NCBI GenBank assembly: GCA_902712845.1
Contig: LR743504.1
Coordinates: 2,950,001 to 3,014,000 of the forward strand
Length of the DNA stretch: 64,000 nt
Direction of reading: 5' to 3'
Source of the DNA: Methylobacterium bullatum
GTDB lineage: Bacteria; Pseudomonadota; Alphaproteobacteria; Rhizobiales; Beijerinckiaceae
Under the pieces are notes generated by a model. It saw only the letters and a list, made by a program, of their open reading frames with translations, was not told the origin of the DNA and searched no databases. Made by a program: the position numbers and the translations under genes. Below are positions 45,737 through 54,105 of this stretch, one piece after another; positions within the stretch are counted from its first letter, which is position 1; each line of letters begins with the position of its first letter.

Positions 45737-46177
45737 ATGGCAACCCTTCCTCCCGAACAGGCCGCCGAACAGGCGCGCGCAGCGGCCGCGACCGCGCGTA
45801 CCGCCGCCGATCAGGCACAGAGCCTCGCCGACAGCCTCGGTCAGGGCATCAGCCACGGAATCGCCGCCGCCACCCATGGCGCGGTCGATCCCACCGTCTT
45901 CCAGCTCGCGATCTTCGTGCTCGCGATCTTCGTCGGGTACTACGTGGTGTGGTCGGTGACCCCGGCACTCCACACCCCCCTGATGTCCGTCACCAACGCG
46001 ATCTCCTCCGTCATCATCGTCGGCGCGCTCCTCGCCGCCGGCGTTCCGCTGATCGAGAAGGGCACCGGCTGGGCGCGCTTCTTCGGCTTCGTCGGCATCG
46101 TCCTCGCCAGCGTCAACATCTTCGGCGGCTTCCTCGTTACCCAGCGCATGCTCGGCATGTACAAGAAGAAGGCCTGA
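45737..46177 (+). CDS. pntAB: NAD(P) transhydrogenase subunit alpha part 2
   Basis: The start at 45737 follows GGAGAG and gives 146 residues. An Ala/Gln-rich cytoplasmic N-terminus precedes three or four membrane helices (about 55-138) with [19 protein letters not shown], the typical domain II sequence. It forms part of the proton channel with PntB. Confidence 0.93.
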   Translation: MATLPPEQAAEQARAAAATARTAADQAQSLADSLGQGISHGIAAATHGAVDPTVFQLAIFVLAIFVGYYVVWSVTPALHTPLMSVTNAISSVIIVGALLAAGVPLIEKGTGWARFFGFVGIVLASVNIFGGFLVTQRMLGMYKKKA

Positions 46178-46181
46178 GACG

Positions 46182-47582
46182 ATGTCCCAGAACGTCTCCG
46201 CCCTCCTCTATATCGTCTCCGGCGTCCTGTTCATCATGGCGCTGCGGGGGCTCTCGCACCCGACCACGTCGCGGCAGGGTAACCTGTACGGCATGGTCGG
46301 CATGGGCCTCGCGGTCCTGACCACCCTGGTCGGCCATCCGCCGGCCGGCTTCGGCGCCTGGATCATCGTCCTCCTCGGCCTCGCCATCGGCGGCGGCGCG
46401 GGCGCGGTGATCGCCAAGCGGGTGCCGATGACGGCCATGCCCCAGCTCGTGGCCGCCTTCCACTCCCTCGTCGGTCTCGCCGCCGTGGCGGGTGCAGCCG
46501 GCACGCTCTATGCCCCGCAGGCGGTCGGCATCCTCGAGAACGGCCATATCCATAAGGAATCGCTGTTCGAGATGGCGCTCGGCGTCGCCATCGGCGCGAT
46601 CACCTTCACCGGCTCGGTCATCGCCTTCGCCAAGCTCGATGGACGCATGTCCGGCAAGCCGATCATGCTGCCGCAGCGGCACGCGATCAACATCGCCCTG
46701 GGCATCGCTCTGGTCGGCCTGATCGCGGTGTTCATCGGCACCGAGAGCAAGGCGATCTTCTGGCTGATCGTGGTACTGTCCTTCGTACTCGGCGGTCTGC
46801 TGATCATCCCGATCGGCGGCGCGGACATGCCCGTCGTCGTGTCGATGCTCAACTCCTATTCGGGTTGGGCGGCGGCCGGCATCGGCTTTACCCTGGGCAA
46901 CCTCGCGCTCATCATAACCGGCGCCCTCGTCGGCTCCTCCGGTGCGATTCTGTCCTACATCATGTGCAAGGCGATGAACCGCTCGTTCATCTCCGTGATC
47001 CTCGGCGGCTTCGGCGGCGACGCCGCTGCGGCCGGTGCCGGTGGCGCTGTCGAGACGCGCCCCGTGAAGCAGGGATCGGCCGACGATGCGGCCTACATCA
47101 TGAAGAACGCCGAGCGCGTCATCATCGTCCCCGGCTACGGCATGGCGGTGGCGCAGGCCCAGCACTCGCTGCGCGAGATGGTGGACATGCTCAAGAAGGA
47201 GGGCGTGGAGGTGAAGTACGCCATCCACCCCGTCGCCGGCCGCATGCCCGGGCACATGAACGTGCTGCTGGCGGAAGCCAACGTGCCCTATGACGAGGTC
47301 CACGAGCTCGAGGACATCAACGGCGACTTCCCGCAGGCGGACGTAGCCTTCGTCATCGGCGCCAACGACGTCACCAACCCGGCCGCCAAGACCGACAAGA
47401 CCTCGCCGATCTACGGCATGCCGATCCTCGACGTGGAGAAGGCCAAGACGGTCCTCTTCATCAAGCGCGGCATGGGCTCCGGCTATGCCGGCGTCGAGAA
47501 CGAGGTGTTCTTCCGCGACAACACGATGATGCTGTTCGGCGACGCCAAGAAGGTCGTGGACTCCATCGTCAAGAACCTCTGA
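46182..47582 (+). CDS. pntB: NAD(P) transhydrogenase subunit beta
   Basis: The 466-residue protein has about eight to nine membrane helices (1-270) followed by the NADP(H)-binding domain III. Domain III carries VIIVPGYGMAVAQAQHSL near 310, HPVAGRMPGHMNVLLAEA near 348 and the loop GANDVTNPAAKTDKTSPIYGMP near 394. It completes the enzyme, whose proton translocation drives hydride transfer. The operon ends in a strong hairpin. Confidence 0.95.
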   Translation: MSQNVSALLYIVSGVLFIMALRGLSHPTTSRQGNLYGMVGMGLAVLTTLVGHPPAGFGAWIIVLLGLAIGGGAGAVIAKRVPMTAMPQLVAAFHSLVGLAAVAGAAGTLYAPQAVGILENGHIHKESLFEMALGVAIGAITFTGSVIAFAKLDGRMSGKPIMLPQRHAINIALGIALVGLIAVFIGTESKAIFWLIVVLSFVLGGLLIIPIGGADMPVVVSMLNSYSGWAAAGIGFTLGNLALIITGALVGSSGAILSYIMCKAMNRSFISVILGGFGGDAAAAGAGGAVETRPVKQGSADDAAYIMKNAERVIIVPGYGMAVAQAQHSLREMVDMLKKEGVEVKYAIHPVAGRMPGHMNVLLAEANVPYDEVHELEDINGDFPQADVAFVIGANDVTNPAAKTDKTSPIYGMPILDVEKAKTVLFIKRGMGSGYAGVENEVFFRDNTMMLFGDAKKVVDSIVKNL

Positions 47583-47615
47583 GCCGCCGGGCCTTCGATC
47601 CCGGACGACTCTGAT

Positions 47616-47654
47616 GAAGAAGGGGCCGGCGCATCACGCGCCGGCCCCTTCTTC
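47616..47654. terminator. 17-base perfect hairpin after pntB
   Basis: GAAGAAGGGGCCGGCGC pairs perfectly with GCGCCGGCCCCTTCTTC around ATCAC, 33 bases after the pntB stop. The remaining sequence to 47,911 holds only the ribosome site (GGGAGAGGG) of the next gene. Confidence 0.85.
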
Positions 47655-47911
47655 ATTCGCCCCCACCGACCACGATGCCAGCCCGGTTCGGCCGCCACGG
47701 CGTGCGTCCGAGACGGCACGGCGGGGACATGTCGTCAGTCCCGCCCCGGCAGATTCGCGGGCCTCTCGGGACCCAGCCAAGCCGGGGATCACGCTCGTGA
47801 AGCCTGCGGGGGCGAGTGGCGCTCCCGGCGACCCGGCGTCATAAAGCGGCGAGGCATCTTCGATAGGGAGTGTTCGTGCCGAGCGACACGTTCCCGGAGA
47901 GGGAGAGGGCA

Positions 47912-48703
47912 ATGACCGAGACCGGCCGTTTCGTCTGGTACGACCTGATGACCACGGACCTTCCCGCCGCAAAGGACTTCTATGCCCATGTGATGGGCTG
48001 GAACATCGCGCATGCCGGCATGCCGGGAACCGACTATACTCTGGCCCGTCGCGAAGCGGTGCCGGTGGGCGGGATGATGACCCTGCCCGACGCGGTCCGT
48101 GCCCAGGGAGGCCGAGCCGGCTGGATGGGCTACGTCGCCGTGGCCGATGTCGATGCCGCCTCGGCCGATCTGCGCGCGGCCGGCGGCACGATCCACCGGG
48201 CACCCGAGGACATACCGGGGATCGGCCGCTTCTGCGTCGCCGCCGATCCGCAGGGCGCGGTGTTCGTCCTCTTTCGTGGCGCCGGCCCTCTGCCGCCGGC
48301 CCCTCCGCCCGGCACGCCCGGGCATTTCGGCTGGCACGAACTGCACACCCGCGACTGGGAGGCGGCCTTCGCCTTCTACGCGCCCCTCTTCGGCTGGGTG
48401 AAGACCGACGCAGTGGATATGGGTCCGATGGGAACCTACCAGCTCTTCGGCGCCCCGGGCCCCGATGCGGGCTGCGGCGGGATCCATACCGGCGGTATGA
48501 TGACGAACGTCCAGGCGCCCGCCCCGTTCTGGCTGTATTATGTCAATGTCGAAGACATCGACGCCGCCGGATCGAGGATCGCCGAGGGCGGCGGGCGGGT
48601 CGTCTCCGGCCCGCATCAGGTCCCCGGCGGCGCCTGGACCGTTCAAGCCCTCGACCCGCAGGGGGCGATGTTCGCCCTCGTCGGTCCGCGGGCGAGCGCA
48701 TGA
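47912..48703 (+). CDS. Tandem VOC-domain protein (glyoxalase-like)
   Basis: The start at 47912 follows GGGAGAGGG and gives 263 residues in two VOC repeats (about 8-125 and 135-260). Each begins with a typical strand-helix pair (VWYDLMTTDLPAAKDFYAHV; GWHELHTRDWEAAFAFYAPLF). Related proteins include CFP30B-type and lyase or dioxygenase members. Metal ligands seem incomplete, so catalysis is unproven. It is followed by recJ after 41 bases. Confidence 0.75.
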   Translation: MTETGRFVWYDLMTTDLPAAKDFYAHVMGWNIAHAGMPGTDYTLARREAVPVGGMMTLPDAVRAQGGRAGWMGYVAVADVDAASADLRAAGGTIHRAPEDIPGIGRFCVAADPQGAVFVLFRGAGPLPPAPPPGTPGHFGWHELHTRDWEAAFAFYAPLFGWVKTDAVDMGPMGTYQLFGAPGPDAGCGGIHTGGMMTNVQAPAPFWLYYVNVEDIDAAGSRIAEGGGRVVSGPHQVPGGAWTVQALDPQGAMFALVGPRASA

Positions 48704-48744
48704 GGCGGTGGCGCCGGAGGGCCGGAGGCGGGTAGACTGACGGG

Positions 48745-50544
48745 GTGTCAGCCACCTCAGCCCTCGCCCCATCCCGCGCCTTCCTCGGCGTCACCCGTTC
48801 CGTCATGGGGCGGCCTTGGCGGGACCGCTGCGGCGACCCCGCCGCCCAGGCCTATGCCGCGACGATGGTGCAGGCCCATGGCCTGCCCGACCTTCTCGCC
48901 CGCGTCCTCGCCTCACGCGGCGTCCGGCCCGACGAGGCGGCGGCCTATCTCGAACCGCGCCTGCGCGACCTGATGCCCGATCCGGCTCGCCTCGTGGACA
49001 TGGAGGCGGCGGCCGAACGGCTCGCCCAGGCCGTCGAGGCCGGCGAGCGTGTGGCCGTGTTCGGCGATTACGATGTCGACGGCGCCGCGAGCGCGGCGCT
49101 GATGGCCGGCTACCTGCGCGCGCTCGGCCTGACGGTGGACATTCACATCCCGGACCGGATCACGGAAGGCTACGGTCCCAACGTGGCGGCGGTCACGGCA
49201 CTGGCGGAGGGCGGAGCGAACCTCCTCGTCTGCGTCGATTGCGGCACGAGCGGCCACGAGCCCCTGGCGGCGGCCGCCGAACGCGGACTCGCCGTGATCG
49301 TCCTCGACCATCACGGCGCGCCGGAAATCCTGCCTCCGGTCGAGGCCCTCGTGAACCCGAACCGACTCGACGACATTTCGGGCCTCGGCCATCTCTGCGC
49401 GGCGGGTGTCGTCTTCCTCACCCTCGTAGCTCTCAACCGTCGCCTGAGGCGGGGAGGGAGGGAGGATCTGCCGGATCTCGCCGAAGCCCTCGATCTGGTG
49501 GCCCTGGCGACGGTCGCCGACGTGGTGCCGCTGACCGGCCTCAACCGCGCCTTCGTCGTCCAGGGATTGAAGGTGATGCGGGGCCGAGGCCGGATCGGTC
49601 TCGCCGCCCTGTTCGACGCGGCATCCCTGAGCGAGCCGCCGGAATCCTGGCATCTCGGCTATCTGCTCGGTCCGCGCATCAATGCCGGTGGCCGCATCGG
49701 CCATGCGGGACTCGGTGCGGCCCTTCTCACCAGCGGGGATCAGGCGGAGGCGACCCGCATCGCCACCGAACTCGACCTCCTCAACCGGGAGCGGCAGGGC
49801 ATCGAGGCACAGGCGGTGCTGGAAGCCGAGGCCGAGATGGATCGCGCGCTGACACTGGCCCCCGACACGCCGATCCTGGTGACGGCCTCCGCTTCCTGGC
49901 ATCCGGGAGTGGTCGGCCTCGTGGCGGCGCGGCTGAAGGAGCGTTTCGGTCGGCCGGCTTTCGCCTTCGCCCTGCGCCCGGACGGGACCGCCACGGGGTC
50001 GGGCCGCTCCGTCGCGGGGGTGGATCTCGGCCATGCGGTGCGCGAGGCCGTGGATGCCGGCCTCCTCGTCAAGGGCGGCGGGCATGCCATGGCGGCCGGC
50101 GCCACGCTATCGAGCCACGATCCCACGCCTCTGCGCGACTTCCTGGCGACCGCCCTCGCCGCGGCGGTGTCGGAGGCGAGGGCGGTGGAGGCACTGCTCG
50201 TCGACGGCACCGTGAACGCGGGCGGCGCCACGGCGGAGGTGGTTCGCCTCGTCCAGCGCGCCGGGCCGTTCGGCGCGGGAGCACCGGAACCGGTCTTCGC
50301 CCTGCCGTATCACCGTCTGGTCGATGCGGGAATCGTCGGCAACGGCCACGTCCGCGCGCGCTTCAGGAGCCGGGACGGGCAAGCCATCGGCGCCATCGCC
50401 TTCCGCTCCGCCCAGGGACCGTTGGGCCAGGCGCTCCTCGGCGGGATCGGGCAAGAATTCCACGTGGCCGGAACCCTCGCCATCGATACCTGGCGCGGCG
50501 GCGAGCGGGTGCAGTTGCGCGTCGGCGATCTCGCCACACCCTGA
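48745..50544 (+). CDS. recJ: Single-stranded-DNA-specific 5'-3' exonuclease RecJ
   Basis: The 599-residue protein (GTG start) has the DHH motifs DYDVDG (108-113) and VLDHHG (186-191), GPRINAGGRIGHA near 313, and a DHHA1 domain with the motif KGGGHAMAAGAT near 438. An OB-fold C-terminus follows. It digests ssDNA in recombination and mismatch repair. Two tRNA genes follow. Confidence 0.95.
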   Translation: MSATSALAPSRAFLGVTRSVMGRPWRDRCGDPAAQAYAATMVQAHGLPDLLARVLASRGVRPDEAAAYLEPRLRDLMPDPARLVDMEAAAERLAQAVEAGERVAVFGDYDVDGAASAALMAGYLRALGLTVDIHIPDRITEGYGPNVAAVTALAEGGANLLVCVDCGTSGHEPLAAAAERGLAVIVLDHHGAPEILPPVEALVNPNRLDDISGLGHLCAAGVVFLTLVALNRRLRRGGREDLPDLAEALDLVALATVADVVPLTGLNRAFVVQGLKVMRGRGRIGLAALFDAASLSEPPESWHLGYLLGPRINAGGRIGHAGLGAALLTSGDQAEATRIATELDLLNRERQGIEAQAVLEAEAEMDRALTLAPDTPILVTASASWHPGVVGLVAARLKERFGRPAFAFALRPDGTATGSGRSVAGVDLGHAVREAVDAGLLVKGGGHAMAAGATLSSHDPTPLRDFLATALAAAVSEARAVEALLVDGTVNAGGATAEVVRLVQRAGPFGAGAPEPVFALPYHRLVDAGIVGNGHVRARFRSRDGQAIGAIAFRSAQGPLGQALLGGIGQEFHVAGTLAIDTWRGGERVQLRVGDLATP

Positions 50545-50632
50545 ACTTTGCGCCGGTGCCCGCGCGGGACGTGTTGACACCCGCGCAAGCCCTCACCATA
50601 AGGACCCGCGCGCTGCCGAGAGGCGGTGGTTT

Positions 50633-50716
50633 GGGGGAATGTCCCGAGCGGCAAAGGGGGCGGACTGTAAATCCGCTGCGTAAGCTTCGTAGGTTCGAGT
50701 CCTACTTCCCCCACCA
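50633..50716 (+). tRNA. tRNA-Tyr (anticodon GTA)
   Basis: Acceptor GGGGGAA pairs with TTCCCCC. The anticodon loop CTGTAAA has GTA at 50667-50669, and a long variable arm (class II) is present. The T arm is GTAGG-TTCGAGT-CCTAC, with an encoded CCA. Confidence 0.95.
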
Positions 50717-50798
50717 ATCCATACCGACACGCTGGCAACACGGCCGATGAAGGGATCACCTTCTCAAAACCGCGTCGCTATGCTATCGGGCGCCATAT

Positions 50799-50872
50799 GC
50801 GGGTGTAGCTCAATGGTAGAGCAGCAGCCTTCCAAGCTGAATACCCGGGTTCGATTCCCGGTACCCGCTCCA
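50799..50872 (+). tRNA. tRNA-Gly (anticodon TCC)
   Basis: Acceptor GCGGGTG pairs with TACCCGC (one G-T). The D arm GCTC/GAGC is followed by CAGC-loop CTTCCAA-GCTG with TCC at 50831-50833. The T arm is CCGGG-TTCGATT-CCCGG, with an encoded CCA. The accessory region starts right after its 3' end, as for a tRNA used as an integration site. Confidence 0.95.
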
Positions 50873-50922
50873 CTCCCCCCTTCCCGAAAAGACTAGCAAC
50901 CTCAGCCCGATAGGGCAGGGGC

Positions 50923-50973
50923 GCGGTATCCAGTGGCTGTTTGCCTGGGCGGTGGATACCGCATGGATACCGC
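50923..50973. repeat. Three copies of TGGATACCGC near the tRNA-Gly 3' end
   Basis: One copy is inverted (50923-50932) and two are direct (50953-50962 and 50964-50973), 11 bases apart. The position just beyond the tRNA suggests binding sites for an integrase or excision factor at an attachment site. Confidence 0.45.
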
Positions 50974-51054
50974 AGACGAATCGGTATCGGGCGCAAGTTT
51001 CCTTGTCGAACTCGGACCCGCTCGCACGAATGATGGTGATCGAAAGAGATCGCC

Positions 51055-51294
51055 ATGCCCCGCTGCACCCACACCCCGGCCCGCCTCTACGACCGCCACC
51101 CTGATCCGGTTCACGACCTCATCGCCGTTGGCAGCCTTTCCCGGTTCGTGCGCTGCACGGATTGTGGTGCCAGGGGCATCGTCCGGCGCGGCCGCGTGGG
51201 ATGGACGCCCCGTAGCGCCGGTGATCCGGTCCGCCCGGAGGTCGAGCGGTGGAACGCCCTGGTGGCCGAGGCTCGTGCAGCGCTCCTGCCTTGA
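51055..51294 (+). CDS. Hypothetical small protein with CxxC
   Basis: The 79-residue product has one CTDCGARG knuckle near residue 34 and several other His/Cys residues near the start (RCTHTP). A single zinc-binding element is possible. It is the first gene of the island and convergent with the minus-strand operon, ending 27 bases before the large hairpin. No family recognised. Confidence 0.5.
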   Translation: MPRCTHTPARLYDRHPDPVHDLIAVGSLSRFVRCTDCGARGIVRRGRVGWTPRSAGDPVRPEVERWNALVAEARAALLP

Positions 51295-51321
51295 TCGAAG
51301 AACCCGGGCCCTTTCGCTTTG

Positions 51322-51392
51322 GGCCGCCCCGAACGTGTAAAACGATTCCACAAACGCGATTTGGGAATCGTTTTACACGTTCGGGGCGGGCC
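51322..51392. repeat. Large near-perfect hairpin between convergent genes
   Basis: Arms 51326-51349 and 51364-51387 match perfectly over 24 bases around a 14-base loop, and pairing continues outward with one bulged base. The arms contain GTGTAAAACG/CGTTTTACAC. There is no flanking T-run beyond the stem. It may be a bidirectional terminator or a protein-binding site. Confidence 0.6.
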
Positions 51393-51393
51393 A

Positions 51394-51588
51394 TCAGTTC
51401 AGGGTCCCGATCTCGCCGTCGTACCCATCGAGCACCCGGACCTCGCCCCCGGCCGGGTGGAGCGAGACGGCATCGCATCGCGGGCAGTGCAGGCCGCCCG
51501 CCGCCATCCGGACCTCCCCCCACCGGAACTTCGCGGAGCACGTGAGGCAGCACCAGGTCTGCTGCATGACTTCGTCAGACTCGGTCAT
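51394..51588 (-). CDS. Small zinc-ribbon protein
   Basis: The 64-residue protein has two CxxC knuckles (CLTC near 14 and CPRC near 35) in a rubredoxin-like/zinc-ribbon layout. Its ATG overlaps the upstream stop by four bases. It is the last gene of the six-gene minus-strand operon. Confidence 0.6.
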   Translation of the reverse strand: MTESDEVMQQTWCCLTCSAKFRWGEVRMAAGGLHCPRCDAVSLHPAGGEVRVLDGYDGEIGTLN

Positions 51589-51875
51589 CCCAGCCTCCGC
51601 GAATAGCTGCCATCGGGATGGAAGGTGACCTCCTCGGTGTAGGTGGTCACCTCCACGTCATGGCTGCCAGAGATGGAAACTTTCGCGACTGGCTCGCCAA
51701 GGTTCACGCCCCAGTCGTCATCGAGGTCCATCTCCTCGCCCAGGGTGAGGTGAACCCTGATGCCGCCGGCGAGCGTGAAGGTGCCTCCCTCGCGGATGGC
51801 GCGCTGCCAGTCCTCCTCGGTCGCGAAGTGCTTGCGGGTGAGGGTGATGGTCGGGTTCATCATGCGCTCGATCAT
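51585..51875 (-). CDS. Hypothetical acidic protein
   Basis: The 96-residue protein starts at ATG 51875, which overlaps the upstream stop (ATGA). It is acidic, with GEEMDLDDDWGVNLGE near 52, and looks largely beta-sheet. No family recognised. It is part of the six-gene overlapping operon. Confidence 0.5.
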   Translation of the reverse strand: MIERMMNPTITLTRKHFATEEDWQRAIREGGTFTLAGGIRVHLTLGEEMDLDDDWGVNLGEPVAKVSISGSHDVEVTTYTEEVTFHPDGSYSRRLG

Positions 51876-52390
51876 GCCCTGTCTCCTTCCGGCGGCCGCC
51901 CGTGCCGAGTGGTGCCGTCCGGCCAGTCCCAGCGATGTTCGCAATCAGGTTCGAACTCGATACCGACGATGGTGGCCTTGAGGCGGTAGAGTTTGTCCCG
52001 GAGTTCGTTGACGCCGTTCCGTTCCAGACCGATGCACCCGGCCAGGTGGCCGGTGATGGCGTAGATCTGGCGCGCCGCCTCCTTCAGACGGTCGGCCTCG
52101 GACATGGTCGTCGGGTCCGGCTCGGGCGAGTGGACCTCCTCAAGCTTCGCCAGCCGGACTATCAGGGCGCTCATGGCGAACCCGACCGATCCCTCCTTGC
52201 CCGTGACCTTCCAGTGCCCGGCGGTCTCCCGACCGGCATCTTCCCCAACGCCCTCGGTATAGATCGTGATGACGTCGCCGACGGCGTGGCGGTCGAAAGG
52301 TGCCCTGATCAGGACGACGGTCCCCTGTCCGGGCATGCGGCGCCAGTCGGTTGCCTTGACCCGGTAGCTCTGCATGCCCCGACCGTTCAC
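51872..52390 (-). CDS. Hypothetical protein
   Basis: Starting at GTG 52390, which overlaps the upstream stop (GTGA), gives 172 residues. The N-terminal half is beta-rich (TVVLIRAPFDRHAVGDVITI). The rest has a helical segment (SEADRLKEAARQIYAITGHL) and a Cys/His-containing end (CEHRWDWPDGTTRHGR). No family was identified. The start is supported by coupling only. Confidence 0.5.
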   Translation of the reverse strand: MNGRGMQSYRVKATDWRRMPGQGTVVLIRAPFDRHAVGDVITIYTEGVGEDAGRETAGHWKVTGKEGSVGFAMSALIVRLAKLEEVHSPEPDPTTMSEADRLKEAARQIYAITGHLAGCIGLERNGVNELRDKLYRLKATIVGIEFEPDCEHRWDWPDGTTRHGRPPEGDRA

Positions 52391-52641
52391 TGCGGCCTCC
52401 TCAGGCAATCGGGGCGCCCGTCCGGTCCCACGAGCGGCTGCATGCCAGTCTCGGCTTGGGTGTACCGGCACCCGGTCGCCGGGTCCGTCCAGACCCGGAC
52501 GCCGCCTTGGTTGGACCACGCGGGATCCGCTGCCTGCGAGAGGGCCTGCAGGATCGTGAGCAGGACGGCCGCGGCGATGGCGATGCCGATGAACAGGAAC
52601 CAGAGGTCGAACCCGTCGCGAGGCGAGGAGGTCCTGATCAT
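52387..52641 (-). CDS. Small single-span membrane protein
   Basis: The 84-residue protein has one hydrophobic helix (WFLFIGIAIAAAVLLTILQA, about 14-33) and a polar tail containing GGVRVWTDPATGCRYTQ. That tail pattern is common in small phage- or plasmid-borne proteins. It overlaps both neighbours by four bases. Confidence 0.55.
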   Translation of the reverse strand: MIRTSSPRDGFDLWFLFIGIAIAAAVLLTILQALSQAADPAWSNQGGVRVWTDPATGCRYTQAETGMQPLVGPDGRPDCLRRPQ

Positions 52642-52832
52642 GAGGACCTCCTCGAAACACGGCGCCGGTCATTCCTGACCTCGCGGAGGACGGCGTGCCT
52701 GATCCAGTCCGCGAACATGACCTGCACCTTGGCCTGCCGCTGGGGGGCCCCGCCGGGGTGCTCCTCTGCGATGATCCGCTCGACCCCACGAGCAGCCCCG
52801 AGGGCGATCTCGTCGATTGTGGACCGCCTCAT
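52638..52832 (-). CDS. Hypothetical small basic protein
   Basis: The 64-residue product is basic and predicted helical (FADWIRHAVLREVRNDRRR). It overlaps both neighbours by four bases in the minus-strand operon. No family recognised. Confidence 0.45.
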   Translation of the reverse strand: MRRSTIDEIALGAARGVERIIAEEHPGGAPQRQAKVQVMFADWIRHAVLREVRNDRRRVSRRSS

Positions 52833-53296
52833 GACTGGGCCCCCCGAAATGGAGCGGGGTTCGGGGTGCAGCCCGAGTGGTCCTCGCCGGTCAGGAAATC
52901 GAGGACCCGATACAGGTCATGGCGGATCCCGGGGACGCCGTAGAGATGATGCCCTGCGGTCGCGAGATCGAACTCCTTGATGACGGTCTTCACACGCGAG
53001 ACGGCCTCGTGGAGATCTCGCCGGCGGATGAACCCGGCATACTGCAGGACCTGCAGGGCGGGCGCCGGGTCGAAGTCGGCGTCGCTGTAAGCGTTGACGG
53101 TCTGCTCGACGACGTCGGCATCGCTCATTGCCCGGAGGGCGTCACGGCGCTCCTGTGCCGCGACCGCTCGCTGCGCAATCTCCTCGGCCATCTCCAGCCG
53201 GTACTTGGCGACCCACGTTTCATGGGCCGCCACTTGCTCGGGTGTCATGCCGGCATACAGCCGGGCAAACTCTCGGATCTCGATCTCTGTGGGCAT
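52829..53296 (-). CDS. Hypothetical helical protein, first gene of the minus-strand operon
   Basis: The 155-residue product is mostly helical (AHETWVAKYRLEMAEEIAQR near 24; ALQVLQYAGFIRRRDLHEAV near 80). It begins 270 bases from the divergent rightward operon. The gap holds a strong palindrome and promoters for both directions are expected there. No domain recognised. Confidence 0.5.
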   Translation of the reverse strand: MPTEIEIREFARLYAGMTPEQVAAHETWVAKYRLEMAEEIAQRAVAAQERRDALRAMSDADVVEQTVNAYSDADFDPAPALQVLQYAGFIRRRDLHEAVSRVKTVIKEFDLATAGHHLYGVPGIRHDLYRVLDFLTGEDHSGCTPNPAPFRGAQS

Positions 53297-53483
53297 GCTG
53301 GTCCGGGTCCCTGTCTCGCGTTCGCGAGATCGCTTCAGAGACGATCGAAGCAGCTCCCGCAGATTCGCCTAGAGGGAAACCGGACGGGCCGTCCGGATGG
53401 CCCATCGAGAACGCCATCGCGGTTTACGACGCGCGACACGGCCTCATCGGGCGTAAAGAATTCTCTCGTGGAGGCCTTGCGAC

Positions 53484-53500
53484 TACCGCAAATTGCGGTA
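53484..53500. promoter_or_regulatory. Palindrome TACCGCAA-A-TTGCGGTA in the divergent promoter region
   Basis: Perfect 8-base arms surround one base in the 269-base gap between two divergent operons, about 65 bases before the rightward start. A related palindrome, CGCAATTGCG, precedes the phosphoesterase gene at 60018-60027. A repressor site is likely. Confidence 0.5.
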
Positions 53501-53565
53501 CATTTAGATCACCGGCGCAAGCCGAGGCCTCCCGGGGCGATCCGGGCCGATGATGGAGCCACCCG

Positions 53566-54105
53566 ATGACCACCACCAAAATCGACCGTTCCGCCCTCCT
53601 GAGGAATGCTTGGCGGATCGCCCGCGAAGCCGCGGCCTCCGCCGGCACCGCCGTCCGTGCCGCGCTCGGCGCCGCGTTCCGGCAGGCTTGGGCCGAGGCC
53701 CGCATGGTCGCCCAGCCCGTCCAGCAGCAGCAGGCCCAGGCCGTCGCGCCGGCCGACCTCACCACCACCGAGGGCCTCGCCAAGGCCCTCGTCGGCAAGA
53801 CCGCCTCCCTTGCGCTTGCGGGTGGTGAGGCCCTCTACACCATCGTCTCCGTCGAGCGCTGGACCTCGCCCGACGGCGCGCAGGTCCGCGACTACATCAA
53901 GATGGAGACGAGCGGCATGTGGTCTGACGACCGCAAGGGTCCAATCAAACTCTTCATCCTGCGCAAGGGAACCGGACACGGCACGTACACCGAGACGGAT
54001 GCCGGCGAGGCCTTCTGGGCGTACGGCGGGTTCTGCAACAGCGGCAACAAGCGCTGCAACGCCAACGACATGGTCAAAGACATCCTGGAGAGTATCCGCT
54101 CATGA
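53566..54105 (+). CDS. Hypothetical protein
   Basis: The 179-residue protein has an Ala-rich helical N-terminus (about 8-60, with a QQQQ stretch) and a beta-rich C-terminal domain (about 75-179) with TETDAGEAFWAYGGFCNSGN. It opens the rightward operon. Its stop overlaps the next start by four bases. No family recognised. Confidence 0.55.
   Translation: MTTTKIDRSALLRNAWRIAREAAASAGTAVRAALGAAFRQAWAEARMVAQPVQQQQAQAVAPADLTTTEGLAKALVGKTASLALAGGEALYTIVSVERWTSPDGAQVRDYIKMETSGMWSDDRKGPIKLFILRKGTGHGTYTETDAGEAFWAYGGFCNSGNKRCNANDMVKDILESIRS

Noticed and set aside
50902..51351. Possible integrase remnant on the minus strand next to tRNA-Gly
   Set aside because: The translated sequence shows no tyrosine recombinase motifs (R-H-R-Y).
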